From RGIG9060 sp036307825 (GTDB lineage: Bacteria; Spirochaetota; Spirochaetia; Treponematales; Treponemataceae): a stretch of 58,633 bases of DNA. The notes under the pieces were generated by a model that made no database searches, had not been told where the DNA came from, and worked only from the letters and a program-made list of their open reading frames with translations. Positions 1 through 8,492 of this stretch are shown here, in pieces (the stretch's first letter is position 1; each line of letters opens with the position of its first letter). A program made the position numbers and the translations under genes. The stretch covers positions 1-58,633 of the forward strand of contig JAXJWW010000022.1 in the NCBI GenBank assembly GCA_036307825.1. The letters run 5' to 3'.

Positions 1-1907
1 AGTATGGAGGCAAATCAACTGAACCAACAGAGCCAACCAAAGAAGGATATAGTTTTGCATATTGGTATACATCAAAAGATAATGGTATAACTGAAGATAT
101 CTCTTATAATTTTTTAACTCCTGTAACAAGTGATGTTACTTTGTACGCAAAGTGGAAATTGGCAGAAAGATTTGTTTTTGTTAAAGGCACAAGTATAAAT
201 GGTGCAATCACAGCAGACGGCTACACAACAAGTGAAATTTTTAAAGAAGGTGCAATTGTTTCTATTCCAAATTTTTACATAAGCGACCACGAAGTAACAC
301 AACTTGAATATAAATCCATTATGGGAATTTGGCCAGATGAGTCAGTTATAAATGTGGAACAAGTAGGTATTGGCGATAATTTTCCAGCTCATCATGTTAG
401 TTGGTTTGACACATTGGTTTATTGTAATAAGCGAAGTAGTCAAGAAGGTTTAACCCCATGCTACACAATAAATGAAAGTACAAATCCAGATAAATGGGGA
501 GATGTTCCTAGATCAACAACTGATGAAAACTATTCTTCTTGGGTTAATGTAACTTGTGATTTCCAAGCAAATGGATATCGCTTACCAACTTCTGCTGAAT
601 GGGAATACGCTGCCCGTGGTGGTAATGAACTAAAAGGATTTCAGTACCAATATGCAGGAAGTAACTCAATAGATATGGTTGCTTGGTGTTCAGAAAATTC
701 TGGTGAAAAAAGTCATGAAGTAAAAACAAAACAACCAAATGAGTTGGATTTGTATGATATGTCTGGAAATCTTTGGGAATGGTGTTGGGAATTGAGAGAG
801 AATCTTGAAACTCATAGGATTAATCGTGGAGGTAACTGGTATGACCCAGAAAGGAATTGTTTTGTATCTTTCCAAAACGACTATTTTGTCTACGAAAGAC
901 ATAATAACATCGGTTTCCGTGTAGTTCGTACAGCAACAGAACAATCCAAAGGAGATGTTTATTCTCAAGGAATCTCGCTTAACGGTAAAATCTACGACAA
1001 GACTAGCGAAGTTGTAGTTGTTCCAGCTGGTACAGTTGCTCAAATCGCCATGACAGATGATTCAAGTTGGAATACTTATTATGATGGATTATATGAAACT
1101 GATACACTTGGATATAAGGGTGTATTCTTAAACGGCAGAAATGTAAAATTAAGTCCTTTTGCGATAAGTCAGTTTGAAGTAACACAAGAATTATATGTAT
1201 CTGTAATGGGAACAAATCCTAGTTCATGGCAAGATACCCCTACTGTTGGTGAAGTTCAATTATTACGTCCTGTTGGAGATGTTACATGGTACGATGCAGT
1301 AAATTTCTGTAATGAACTTACCAAAATAACAATGGGAGAAGAATATTGTGTTTATTCAATAACAAACCAACAATATAATGATGCTGGCAAAATTATAAGT
1401 GCTACTGTAACTTTAGATTTATCAAAAAAAGGATATCGTTTACCAACTGAAGCTGAATGGGAATTTGCCGCTCGTGGTGGGAATCCATTACAAACAGAAT
1501 GGAAGTATGCTTACGCAGGGGCTCAATCATCAAAAAGTACTGAGAATTTTACATCAGAACCATATAATGATGATAATGTAGAAGAATTTGCTTGGTATGT
1601 TAGTAATAGTGAAACCACTTATATTCATGAAGTAGGCTTAAAAAAGCCAAATAGTCTTATTTTGTATGATATGAGTGGAAATGACTATGAATGGTGTTAT
1701 GATTTATTCAATTCTAATCCAGAAATTAGTGATAGTTTATACATGAATAACGGTTTTGTTTTAAATCCTACAGGATCCTCAACTGGTTCTTATCATGTTA
1801 GACGAGGTGGTTGTTGGTTTTCTGGTTCTCGTAAGGTTGCAGTTTCTTTTAGACATGAATCAGGGGATAACTCTGGCTTCCGTCTAGTTCGCACAATTAC
1901 AGAATAA
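1..1907 (+). CDS. Surface protein with InlB-like repeat and two FGE/SUMF1 domains (5' partial)
   Basis: The reading frame is open from the first bases of the window, so the true start lies upstream; the TTG at 141 is internal. The first ~50 codons match the InlB/Listeria-Bacteroides repeat (GYSFAYWYTS ... TLYAKW), a small surface-adhesin module. Two formylglycine-generating-enzyme-like (SUMF1) domains follow, at about bases 170-940 and 1010-1905. Each has the family marks EVTQxxY, YRLPTxAEWEYAARGG, LYDMSGNxWEWC and a terminal GFRVVRT/GFRLVRT. In this setting the fold is usually a C-type-lectin-like binding or structural module rather than a sulfatase activator. Codon use is uniform to the stop, so unlike the 47.6-kb gene I see no variable-region signature. 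The exported or surface location is inferred because the N-terminus is outside the window. Confidence 0.85.
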   Translation, partial: YGGKSTEPTEPTKEGYSFAYWYTSKDNGITEDISYNFLTPVTSDVTLYAKWKLAERFVFVKGTSINGAITADGYTTSEIFKEGAIVSIPNFYISDHEVTQLEYKSIMGIWPDESVINVEQVGIGDNFPAHHVSWFDTLVYCNKRSSQEGLTPCYTINESTNPDKWGDVPRSTTDENYSSWVNVTCDFQANGYRLPTSAEWEYAARGGNELKGFQYQYAGSNSIDMVAWCSENSGEKSHEVKTKQPNELDLYDMSGNLWEWCWELRENLETHRINRGGNWYDPERNCFVSFQNDYFVYERHNNIGFRVVRTATEQSKGDVYSQGISLNGKIYDKTSEVVVVPAGTVAQIAMTDDSSWNTYYDGLYETDTLGYKGVFLNGRNVKLSPFAISQFEVTQELYVSVMGTNPSSWQDTPTVGEVQLLRPVGDVTWYDAVNFCNELTKITMGEEYCVYSITNQQYNDAGKIISATVTLDLSKKGYRLPTEAEWEFAARGGNPLQTEWKYAYAGAQSSKSTENFTSEPYNDDNVEEFAWYVSNSETTYIHEVGLKKPNSLILYDMSGNDYEWCYDLFNSNPEISDSLYMNNGFVLNPTGSSTGSYHVRRGGCWFSGSRKVAVSFRHESGDNSGFRLVRTITE

Positions 1908-1920
1908 ATTTGCATGAAAA

Positions 1921-2165
1921 TCGGTTGGTGTACTTCTACAGGTTCACCAACCATCAAAAAAATCCAGAAAAGTCGTTTTGACTGTAAACAGTCAAGATTT
2001 TTCCAATCCGTGTGATATGTTTTTATAGATGCTGAAATAAATTCAGCATGACAGTTAAAGTTTAGTACGACACGAAACATATTGTCATTCCGAACTTGAT
2101 TCGGAATCCTTTAGGTAAGATGCTGAAACAAGTTCCGCATGACAAGAAGATGTTCAGCATGACGA
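1921..2165. repeat. Cluster of REP-like hairpin elements
   Basis: The 445-bp gap 1908-2352 holds no gene but at least five short inverted repeats. They are GGTTGGTG/CACCAACC (1923-1952), a longer imperfect hairpin ending in AATCCGTGTGAT (about 1967-2013), ATGCTGAA/TTCAGCAT followed by GAC (2029-2052), ATTCCGAA/TTCGGAAT (2087-2107), and a decayed ATGCTGAA...TTCCGCAT copy (2120-2140) with a further half copy near 2150-2163. The same element types recur at 32.9, 51.6, 53.2 and 56.8-56.9 kb, so they are interspersed repeats rather than a local terminator. Bases 2166-2305 show nothing recognisable. Confidence 0.75.
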
Positions 2166-2308
2166 TAAGCCTTTGAGATTTTCGCTTATATCTAAATTTC
2201 GCCCCATCTACCCACTTGAGCAAAACAAATCAAGAACCAATGTGCTAAACACAAAATTGTAGCCAAAAATCGCGACAAAATTTCATCTTGCTTGGTATTT
2301 GAAAAAAT

Positions 2309-2337
2309 TTGTTTTGTTGCATATTTCACTGTATGAT
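2309..2337 (+). promoter_or_regulatory. Sigma70-type promoter of the ABC uptake operon
   Basis: TTGTTT (2309-2314), a 17-bp spacer and TATGAT (2332-2337). Transcription would start near 2344, giving a leader of about 9 nt that contains an ATG-TAA mini-frame and no Shine-Dalgarno. Confidence 0.5.
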
Positions 2338-2352
2338 GTTACTATGTAAAGT

Positions 2353-3621
2353 ATGAAAAAGATTATCGCAGTTTTATTTTTAATTTTATCTTTATTTGCA
2401 ATTATTGGTTGCAATAAAAAAGATGAAGGAATTGGTAGGGTAGAAATTTGGCACACATACAATGGTGCACAAGCTGAATTTCTAGAAAAGATGGCTTCAG
2501 AATTTAATGCTTTGCAAAATGACTACGAAGTTGTAGTTCTTGCACAAGATTATTCTGGATTTAACGATACAGTTTACAATGCTGTTGCAAACGGAATTGG
2601 ACCAAGTATCATTTTTAATTTTGCATCTACTGCTGTAGATTATATTCAAGCAGATTTAGCAGTTGACATTACTGACTACATCAAAGCAGATGTAAAAAAA
2701 GGTGATACATCAATGCAAGATGTAATTGATTCACTTCCAGAAGCAATGAAAACTGATGTTGTAGGTTTTGCTGATGGCGGAATTTATTATCTTCCAGGTT
2801 GTACAACAGGTCCAGTTTTCTTCTATAATAAAACAATTTTTGACGAACTTGGTTTGAATCCTCCAACATCTTGGGCAGAACTTGAAAACGTAAGTAAAAC
2901 AATCAAAGAAAAAAAAGGAATTCCAGGATTTTTATCTGACAGTATCATCGATACATTACAAGCCTTAATTATGCAAAATGGTTTAGGTTACATTGATGTT
3001 GATGCAAAAAAAGTTACTTTCTGTAACGACAAACTTGTAGAAATTTTTGATTGGTACAAAGATTGTTGTAAAAAAGGATACTTTGCTTTTAACACAGTTG
3101 GAAGTTATTCTTCTGACGATTTAGGAAACGGCGATGTTGCTTCCTTTGCTGGTTCTTGTGTAAACGACCAATATATTTCTATGGTTAAAGGTGAATTAGG
3201 AATGGCACCTTGGATTGCAAAAGATGTAGAAAGTTTTTTCACAGCATGGAATCGTGGTCCTATCTTCTTAAAACGAAATGCAAAAGCAGATAAAGGTGCT
3301 TATGAATTTATCAAATATTTCATGAGTGCAAAAAATAATGGCGAATGGGCAAAAATCAATTCAGCAATTTCACCTTATGGAACAACAGAAAAAGATTCTG
3401 CTTATCAAGAATATATAAATTCATTACCAGAAAATTCTGCCCTTGCTTGTGTAAGAGCAAATCTAAATCTTGCAGGTTCTTTCCCTAACATTCCAGGAAG
3501 TTCACAGGTAAGAAGATATATCGAAGAATACATTAACTATGTTGTTGATGGAAGTTTAAGTGCAAAGGATGCAGTTTCTCAATTAGAAGAAGTTTGTAAC
3601 AAAGCACTTAACGGAAAATAA
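2353..3621 (+). CDS. ABC transporter substrate-binding lipoprotein (family 1, UgpB-like)
   Basis: 422 residues. It has a lipoprotein signal peptide (MKKIIAVLF..., hydrophobic core, lipobox IIGC with Cys about residue 20) and a family-1 extracellular solute-binding domain. The start of the mature protein, VEIWHTYNGAQ and EFLEKMASEFN, resembles sn-glycerol-3-phosphate and sugar binders such as UgpB. It should capture substrate outside the inner membrane and pass it to the two permeases encoded at 4806 and 5748, with the ATPase at 3646 as motor. All four are co-directional and closely spaced. The substrate cannot be read from the sequence; glycerol-3-phosphate, glycerophosphodiesters or an oligosaccharide are all possible. 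Translation starts nine or so bases after the predicted transcription start, without a Shine-Dalgarno. Confidence 0.88.
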   Translation: MKKIIAVLFLILSLFAIIGCNKKDEGIGRVEIWHTYNGAQAEFLEKMASEFNALQNDYEVVVLAQDYSGFNDTVYNAVANGIGPSIIFNFASTAVDYIQADLAVDITDYIKADVKKGDTSMQDVIDSLPEAMKTDVVGFADGGIYYLPGCTTGPVFFYNKTIFDELGLNPPTSWAELENVSKTIKEKKGIPGFLSDSIIDTLQALIMQNGLGYIDVDAKKVTFCNDKLVEIFDWYKDCCKKGYFAFNTVGSYSSDDLGNGDVASFAGSCVNDQYISMVKGELGMAPWIAKDVESFFTAWNRGPIFLKRNAKADKGAYEFIKYFMSAKNNGEWAKINSAISPYGTTEKDSAYQEYINSLPENSALACVRANLNLAGSFPNIPGSSQVRRYIEEYINYVVDGSLSAKDAVSQLEEVCNKALNGK

Positions 3622-3645
3622 TTTTTATCAAAAGGAATTTAGCAC

Positions 3646-4809
3646 ATGAAGGTTACCTTAAAAAATGTAACAAAAAAATTTGGTTCAACTGTGGCTGTAA
3701 ATAATTTTTCGGCAACTTTTCCAGATGGACATTTAATTTGTTTACTTGGACCTTCTGGTTGTGGAAAGTCAACTGTGCTAAATATCCTTTGTGGAATTTT
3801 AGATGTAACATCAGGTCAAGTTTTTTTTGATAATGAAGATGTTACATCTCTTTCTCCAGAGCAAAGAAATATCGGAATGGTTTTTCAAAACTATGCTTTG
3901 TATCCACACTTAACTGTTTTAGAAAATATTGCATTTCCTTTAGAAGTTCAAAAAGTAAATAAAAAAATTAGAATTGAAAAAGCAAAAGAAATTGCAGAAC
4001 TTGTTCATGTTGAATCTTTGTTGCATCGCTATCCCGGAGAACTTTCTGGTGGTCAACAGCAACGAGTTGCAATCGCAAGAGCTTTAATTAAAAATCCAAA
4101 ATTACTTTTAATGGATGAACCTCTTTCAAATCTTGATGCCCGATTGCGTTTAGAAATGCGGGAGGAAATTCGTCGTATTCAAATTGAAACTGGAGTTACA
4201 ACAATTTTTGTTACTCACGACCAAGATGAAGCAATGTCAATTTCTGATAGTATTATTTTGATGAAAGATGGAAATCTTGCTCAAGAAGGTTTGTGTAACG
4301 ATTTATATAATCAGCCTAATTCAAAATTTGTTGCAGACTTTTTAGGTAATCCTCCAATAAATGTTGTGGAAGGTTATTTAGAAAATAATAAATTTATTTT
4401 TGATGACAATTCAGGATTTATCCTTTTAGAAAATATGACAGATTTAAATATGTTAAATATGACAAAAAATATTAATGAGGATGTGTCAAATTCAAATATG
4501 CCAAATATGACAAAAGCAAATTATGACAAAAAACTTGCTCTTGCAATTCGTCCAGAAAGTTTTATTCTTGACAAAATTATGACAAGTGAAGATTTGCAAA
4601 AAAATAAATATGACAAAAATGTTTTTGAAGTGTTGTCAGTTTTTAAGCAAACAATAGAAGAACTTGCACACATTAAAATTGGTTCAAAAGAATTACAAAT
4701 ATTTTTACCTGATGATAGTGGTGTAAAAAAATATGACAAAGTTATTTTGTCAGTAAAACAAAAAGGTTGTTTCATTTTTGACTCTGTAACTGGAGAGCGT
4801 TTAAAGTGA
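3646..4809 (+). CDS. ABC transporter ATP-binding protein, UgpC/MalK type
   Basis: 387 residues. Walker A GPSGCGKST lies near residues 36-44, the Q-loop MVFQNYALYPHLTV follows, the signature LSGGQQQRVAIARAL is near 132 and Walker B LLLMDEPLSNLD near 153. The switch histidine is in TIFVTHDQDEAM. The C-terminal part is the TOBE-type regulatory domain of the carbohydrate-importer class. That region contains an odd low-complexity stretch (about residues 262-295) built from repeated N-M-T-K motifs, whose DNA repeat continues into the next gene. It powers the importer formed with the neighbouring permeases. The stop overlaps the GTG start of the next gene by 4 nt, indicating translational coupling. 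Confidence 0.92.
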   Translation: MKVTLKNVTKKFGSTVAVNNFSATFPDGHLICLLGPSGCGKSTVLNILCGILDVTSGQVFFDNEDVTSLSPEQRNIGMVFQNYALYPHLTVLENIAFPLEVQKVNKKIRIEKAKEIAELVHVESLLHRYPGELSGGQQQRVAIARALIKNPKLLLMDEPLSNLDARLRLEMREEIRRIQIETGVTTIFVTHDQDEAMSISDSIILMKDGNLAQEGLCNDLYNQPNSKFVADFLGNPPINVVEGYLENNKFIFDDNSGFILLENMTDLNMLNMTKNINEDVSNSNMPNMTKANYDKKLALAIRPESFILDKIMTSEDLQKNKYDKNVFEVLSVFKQTIEELAHIKIGSKELQIFLPDDSGVKKYDKVILSVKQKGCFIFDSVTGERLK

Positions 4810-5747
4810 ACACCATTAAATCAAAAAACATGACATTAAATAAGACAAAATTAAATATGACAAAAAATTTGACAAGGATAGAACCATTTTTGTATCTTCT
4901 TCCATTTTTTATTGGAATTTTAATTTTTACACTTTATCCTGTTATCAATGTTTTTTTGCTTTCTTTCAAAGATGATTACAATTATTTGCGAAATACTTAT
5001 GCAGGTTGGAATTTAGAAAATTACAAAACAGTTTTAACTGATCCAAAATTTGCGCAAAGTATGATTAATACAGTTTTATATGTAATCTTTGTTGTTCCAA
5101 TTAGTACAGCGTTGTCAATTTTAGTTGCACATTTTTTAAATCAAAAATTAAAAGGGAGTGCGATTTTTCAAACAGCCTTTTTTATGCCAATGGTAACTTC
5201 AATTACTGCCGTTGGATTGATTTGGCGATTGATGTACAACAAACAATTTGGAATTATCAATTTTATTCTTTCTCAATTTGGTATTGAAAAAATTGGTTGG
5301 GTTGTGGATTCAAATTGGTCTTTAGTTGCTTTAATCATTTTTGGAATTTGGAACATAATGCCATTTACAATTATTCTTTTGCTTTCTGGTTTACAAAATA
5401 TAAATGAAGTTTATTACACAGCCGCAAAAGTTGACGGAGCAAAACCTATAAAAATATTTTTTAGAATTACAGTTCCCTTGCTTTCGCCAACAATTTTTTT
5501 AGTGTGCATTGTAAATACAATTTCGTGCTTCAAAGTTTTTTCAGAATTGTATCCATTGTTTAACGGAAAGCCTGGACCCTATTATAATTTATACACAGTT
5601 GTTTATTACATTCGATATGCAATGATGGAAAAACGAGAATACGGATACGCCGCCGCTACCGCTGTGATTTTATTTTTCTGTGTAATGATTTTTACTTTAA
5701 TTCAGTTAGCAATAAAATCTGGAATGAAAAAAAGAGGATTGAATTAA
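4806..5747 (+). CDS. ABC sugar-type permease (UgpA/MalF-like)
   Basis: 313 residues, GTG start overlapping the previous stop (GTGA). About six hydrophobic membrane segments, with the binding-protein-dependent transport signature (EAA loop) AAKVDGAKPIKIFFRITVP at about residues 205-223, which docks on the ATPase. The first ~25 residues are low complexity (MNTIKSKNMTLNKTKLNMTK) and extend the N-terminus with the same ATGACA-based repeat seen in the preceding gene. It forms the channel with the second permease encoded next. Confidence 0.9.
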   Translation: MNTIKSKNMTLNKTKLNMTKNLTRIEPFLYLLPFFIGILIFTLYPVINVFLLSFKDDYNYLRNTYAGWNLENYKTVLTDPKFAQSMINTVLYVIFVVPISTALSILVAHFLNQKLKGSAIFQTAFFMPMVTSITAVGLIWRLMYNKQFGIINFILSQFGIEKIGWVVDSNWSLVALIIFGIWNIMPFTIILLLSGLQNINEVYYTAAKVDGAKPIKIFFRITVPLLSPTIFLVCIVNTISCFKVFSELYPLFNGKPGPYYNLYTVVYYIRYAMMEKREYGYAAATAVILFFCVMIFTLIQLAIKSGMKKRGLN

Positions 5748-6575
5748 ATGAAAACACAAAAGATTATTAAGCAAAGTTTTATTTATCTGTTTTTAATTTG
5801 TGGTGCTTTGATGATGGTGTTTCCATTTATCTGGATGATTTTAAGTGCATTTAAAACTCACGCAGAAATAATTCAGATGCCACCAAAATTTTTTCCTTCA
5901 GAATTTTCTTTTAAAAATTTTATTCAAGCTTTTGCAATGGCTCCCTTTGGAAAATATTTTTTTAATTCAGTTGTTGTAATGATTGCTTCTGTTGTTTGTA
6001 CAACTGCTACAACTATTTTTGGAGCCTTTGCTTTTTCAAGATTAAAGTTTCCCGGAAAAGAAATTATTTTTTCTGCCTTACTTTCTTTGATGATGATTCC
6101 TTTTGAAATGTTGATAATTACAAATTATACAACCATCGTAAAAATGGGATTGTACAATACACTTCCTGCTTTGATTCTTCCGTTTGTAAGTAGTATTTTT
6201 TATACTTATATTTTGAAAAATTTTTTTGATACAGTTCCAGATAATTTATATAACTCTGCAAAAATTGATGGCGCATCAAATTGGAAATATCTTTGGCGAA
6301 TTTTAGTTCCAATGGCAAAGCCTTCGCTTTACACAATTATTTTATTGAATGCTTTAGCAAGTTGGAATTCTTTTATGTGGCCACTTTACATAACATCTGA
6401 TTCTTCTTCAAGAACTTTGCCTTATGGTTTACAAGTCTTTACAACTGAAGCAGGTTCTTATCCTGAGTTATTGATGGCAGCATCAACTGTAATTGTTTTG
6501 CCAATGATAATTTTATTTATCTTTGCTAGAAAATATATTGTTAGTGGCGTAGCTCGTGGTGGTTTAAAAGGATAA
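5748..6575 (+). CDS. ABC sugar-type permease (UgpE/MalG-like)
   Basis: 275 residues, starting immediately after the stop of the first permease. Six predicted transmembrane helices. The EAA loop SAKIDGASNWKYLWRILVPMAKPS lies at about residues 165-188. It is the second half of the heterodimeric membrane channel. The last residues (VSGVARGGLKG) match the usual MalG/UgpE ending. Its length is normal for the family. Confidence 0.9.
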   Translation: MKTQKIIKQSFIYLFLICGALMMVFPFIWMILSAFKTHAEIIQMPPKFFPSEFSFKNFIQAFAMAPFGKYFFNSVVVMIASVVCTTATTIFGAFAFSRLKFPGKEIIFSALLSLMMIPFEMLIITNYTTIVKMGLYNTLPALILPFVSSIFYTYILKNFFDTVPDNLYNSAKIDGASNWKYLWRILVPMAKPSLYTIILLNALASWNSFMWPLYITSDSSSRTLPYGLQVFTTEAGSYPELLMAASTVIVLPMIILFIFARKYIVSGVARGGLKG

Positions 6576-6581
6576 ACAAAA

Positions 6582-7142
6582 ATGAAAGAGAAAATTAAAT
6601 ATTTTGAATTTACAGTTGGCGAAAAAATTCCTCAAGAAGTAATTGAGGGAAAAATGAAAGTAAATAATCGACTTGCAATTCGTGGAGTTTTATTTTATCA
6701 AAATAAATTATTGATGATTCAAACTTCAAAAGGTGATTATAAATTTCCAGGTGGCGGTCAAGAAAAAAATGAAAATGATTTTGAAACTTTGAATCGTGAG
6801 TATCAAGAAGAAACTGGTTTTTCAAATTTAATAAAAAATGAAAATCAAATAGAATTGATTGGAAAAACTTTTACACAAAATATTGATACCGAAAAAGAAA
6901 ATACTTTTTTTATTATGGAAAGTCGTTACTACAAAATAAAAATTTCTGACGAAGAATTTTCAAAAATAAAAAATGTTGGTCAAGATTTAGATGATTATGA
7001 AAAAGATTTAAATTTCAAATTTGAATTTGTTTCAGTTCAAGATGCCTACGAAAAAAATAAATCTTTGTTGGTTTGTTCAAATGGTGAAACTGTAAACTTT
7101 TGGGTTGAACGAGAAACTTTAGTTTTAGAAAAATTATTGTGA
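6582..7142 (+). CDS. Nudix hydrolase
   Basis: 186 residues, 6 bp after the permease stop, with an AAGGA Shine-Dalgarno lying in the 3' end of that gene. It contains a complete Nudix box: G-x5-E-x7-REYQEETGF at about residues 62-84, with the metal-binding REYQEE core intact. Nudix enzymes cleave nucleoside-diphosphate-linked substrates. Which one cannot be told here, although co-transcription with an Ugp-like importer makes an imported nucleotide-sugar or diphosphate-linked compound conceivable. It is the last gene of the operon; no obvious T-tract terminator follows before the riboswitch. Confidence 0.85.
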   Translation: MKEKIKYFEFTVGEKIPQEVIEGKMKVNNRLAIRGVLFYQNKLLMIQTSKGDYKFPGGGQEKNENDFETLNREYQEETGFSNLIKNENQIELIGKTFTQNIDTEKENTFFIMESRYYKIKISDEEFSKIKNVGQDLDDYEKDLNFKFEFVSVQDAYEKNKSLLVCSNGETVNFWVERETLVLEKLL

Positions 7143-7210
7143 TTTTGAAAAAAAGTTTTTTGTATAAAAATATTGCGTAAATTAAATTTATGAATTATAA
7201 TTAAAACATC

Positions 7211-7310
7211 TACAGGGGAGTAGCTAGCATGAAATCTCTTTTCATGTTTACATCGCCGTCAGTACGATTTGCAAAAAATCCGGTTATGTAATTAAGTAGC
7301 GAGACTTGTC
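7211..7310 (+). promoter_or_regulatory. yybP-ykoY manganese riboswitch
   Basis: The leader upstream of the first cation antiporter carries the conserved aptamer pieces in order. These are GGGGAGTAGC (7215-7224), a local hairpin CATGAAA/TTTCATG (7229-7247), GCCGTCA (7255-7261), CCGGTTATGT and finally AGCGAGACTTGT. The base stem can form from ACAGG (7212-7216) and CTTGT. This class binds Mn2+ and is known to control Mn exporters, P-type ATPases and CaCA-type antiporters, which fits the gene it precedes. A long imperfect stem (CGGGCAAGTT with AACTTACCCG) lies between aptamer and start codon, but I see no U-tract, so translational control is as likely as termination. Confidence 0.88.
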
Positions 7311-7408
7311 GCGTGATTAAACGGGCAAGTTGTATCCTTTTTAAAAAAATCCAAAGAACATAACTTACCCGACTCACAAAAAAAATTTTCATAGGAGAAG
7401 ATTTACTT

Positions 7409-8398
7409 ATGGATTTTATTTTAAATCTAATTGGATTTGCTCAATGGGGACAAGTAGGGCAAATGATTTTTCAAGTGGGCCTTTTAGTTGTAGGTTTTGT
7501 TTTTTTAGTAAAAGGTGCAGACTGGTTTGTTGATGGGGCAGCAAGTGTTGCAACAAAATTTGGTATTCCTCAGTTGGTAATTGGTTTAACAATTGTTGCC
7601 ATGGGAACTTCTGCTCCAGAGGCGGCTGTAAGTATCACTGCGGCTTTTTCTGGAAATGCTGATATCACTATCGGTAACATCGTTGGAAGTAATACTCTAA
7701 ACATTTTAATCATTCTTGGAATTACTGCTTTAGTTTATCCTGTTGCAGTTCAAAAATCTTCACTTGTAGTTGATATTCCTGTGGTAATCGGAATTACAGC
7801 AATGCTTCTTATTATGGGATTAGATGGAAATATTAGCCGAGTTGATGGAATAATCATGCTTGTAGTTTTTGCTGTGTATTTGTTTTATTTGTTCTGGGAT
7901 GCAAAACGACCAAAAGAAATTTCATCACAAAGTGAAGAATCTGAAGAAATCAAAAATCTTTCTTTGCCTAAATCATTGATTTTTACTGTTGTTGGTTTGG
8001 TTTTTATTGTTGCGGGAAGTAGTTGTGTTGTAGAAAGCGCAACTTTTGTGGCAAATGCTTTAGGTTTAAGTGAAAGATTTATCGGATTAACAATTGTTGC
8101 TTTGGGAACATCTTTACCAGAATTATTCACTTCTGTAACTGCTGCAATGAAGAAAAATTCTGATATTGCTGTAGGAAATATCGTTGGAAGTAATATTTTT
8201 AACATTCTTTTTGTTGTTGGTCTTTCTGGATTGATTATTCCTGTTCCATTTCAAAGTGCATTTAGATTTGATACTATTGTCTCTGGGGTTGCAGCAATTC
8301 TTTTGTTGCTTTTTGCTTTGCCTAAAAAACGACTTTCTAGAGTTGCAGGAATTATATTTTTGATTTGTTATGCAGTTTACTTTTATATGATTTGGTAA
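7409..8398 (+). CDS. CaCA-family sodium/calcium-type cation antiporter, copy 1
   Basis: 329 residues, start supported by AGGAGAAG upstream. About ten transmembrane segments in two inverted halves. Each half carries the alpha-repeat signature: GTSAPEAAVS with GNIVGSN in the first, and GTSLPELFTSV with GNIVGSN in the second. The acidic residues in those repeats bind the transported cation. The family (YrbG/K-dependent Na/Ca exchanger type) extrudes Ca2+ or Mn2+ in exchange for Na+ or H+. The Mn2+ riboswitch in its leader points to a role in Mn2+ (or Ca2+) export. A near-identical paralogue follows. The two halves are joined by a charged cytoplasmic loop (SQSEESEEIK). Confidence 0.92.
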   Translation: MDFILNLIGFAQWGQVGQMIFQVGLLVVGFVFLVKGADWFVDGAASVATKFGIPQLVIGLTIVAMGTSAPEAAVSITAAFSGNADITIGNIVGSNTLNILIILGITALVYPVAVQKSSLVVDIPVVIGITAMLLIMGLDGNISRVDGIIMLVVFAVYLFYLFWDAKRPKEISSQSEESEEIKNLSLPKSLIFTVVGLVFIVAGSSCVVESATFVANALGLSERFIGLTIVALGTSLPELFTSVTAAMKKNSDIAVGNIVGSNIFNILFVVGLSGLIIPVPFQSAFRFDTIVSGVAAILLLLFALPKKRLSRVAGIIFLICYAVYFYMIW

Positions 8399-8420
8399 TA
8401 TAATTTTACTTGTATTTTAA

Positions 8421-8460
8421 GAAGGCAATTTTTCAATTTTTAATATTGAACTTTGCCTTC
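8421..8460 (+). terminator. Hairpin between the two antiporter genes
   Basis: GAAGGCAA (8421-8428) pairs with TTGCCTTC (8453-8460). The following bases are A-rich rather than T-rich, so this is a weak terminator or a processing hairpin. If read-through occurs, the second antiporter shares the riboswitch. Confidence 0.4.
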
Positions 8461-8492
8461 AAAAATTCCAAATCGGGAGTATTTTAATTTTT

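Noticed and set aside
1..1907. FGE-domain gene as a second DGR target
   Set aside because: The FGE fold is used by DGR targets such as TvpA, but codon use near the 3' end stays T/A-rich like the rest of the gene and no palindrome directly follows the stop.
1793..2080. 95-residue minus-strand frame across the hairpin cluster
   Set aside because: It is made of repeat-derived sequence (CHAEFISAS-type) and overlaps the real gene; no ribosome site.
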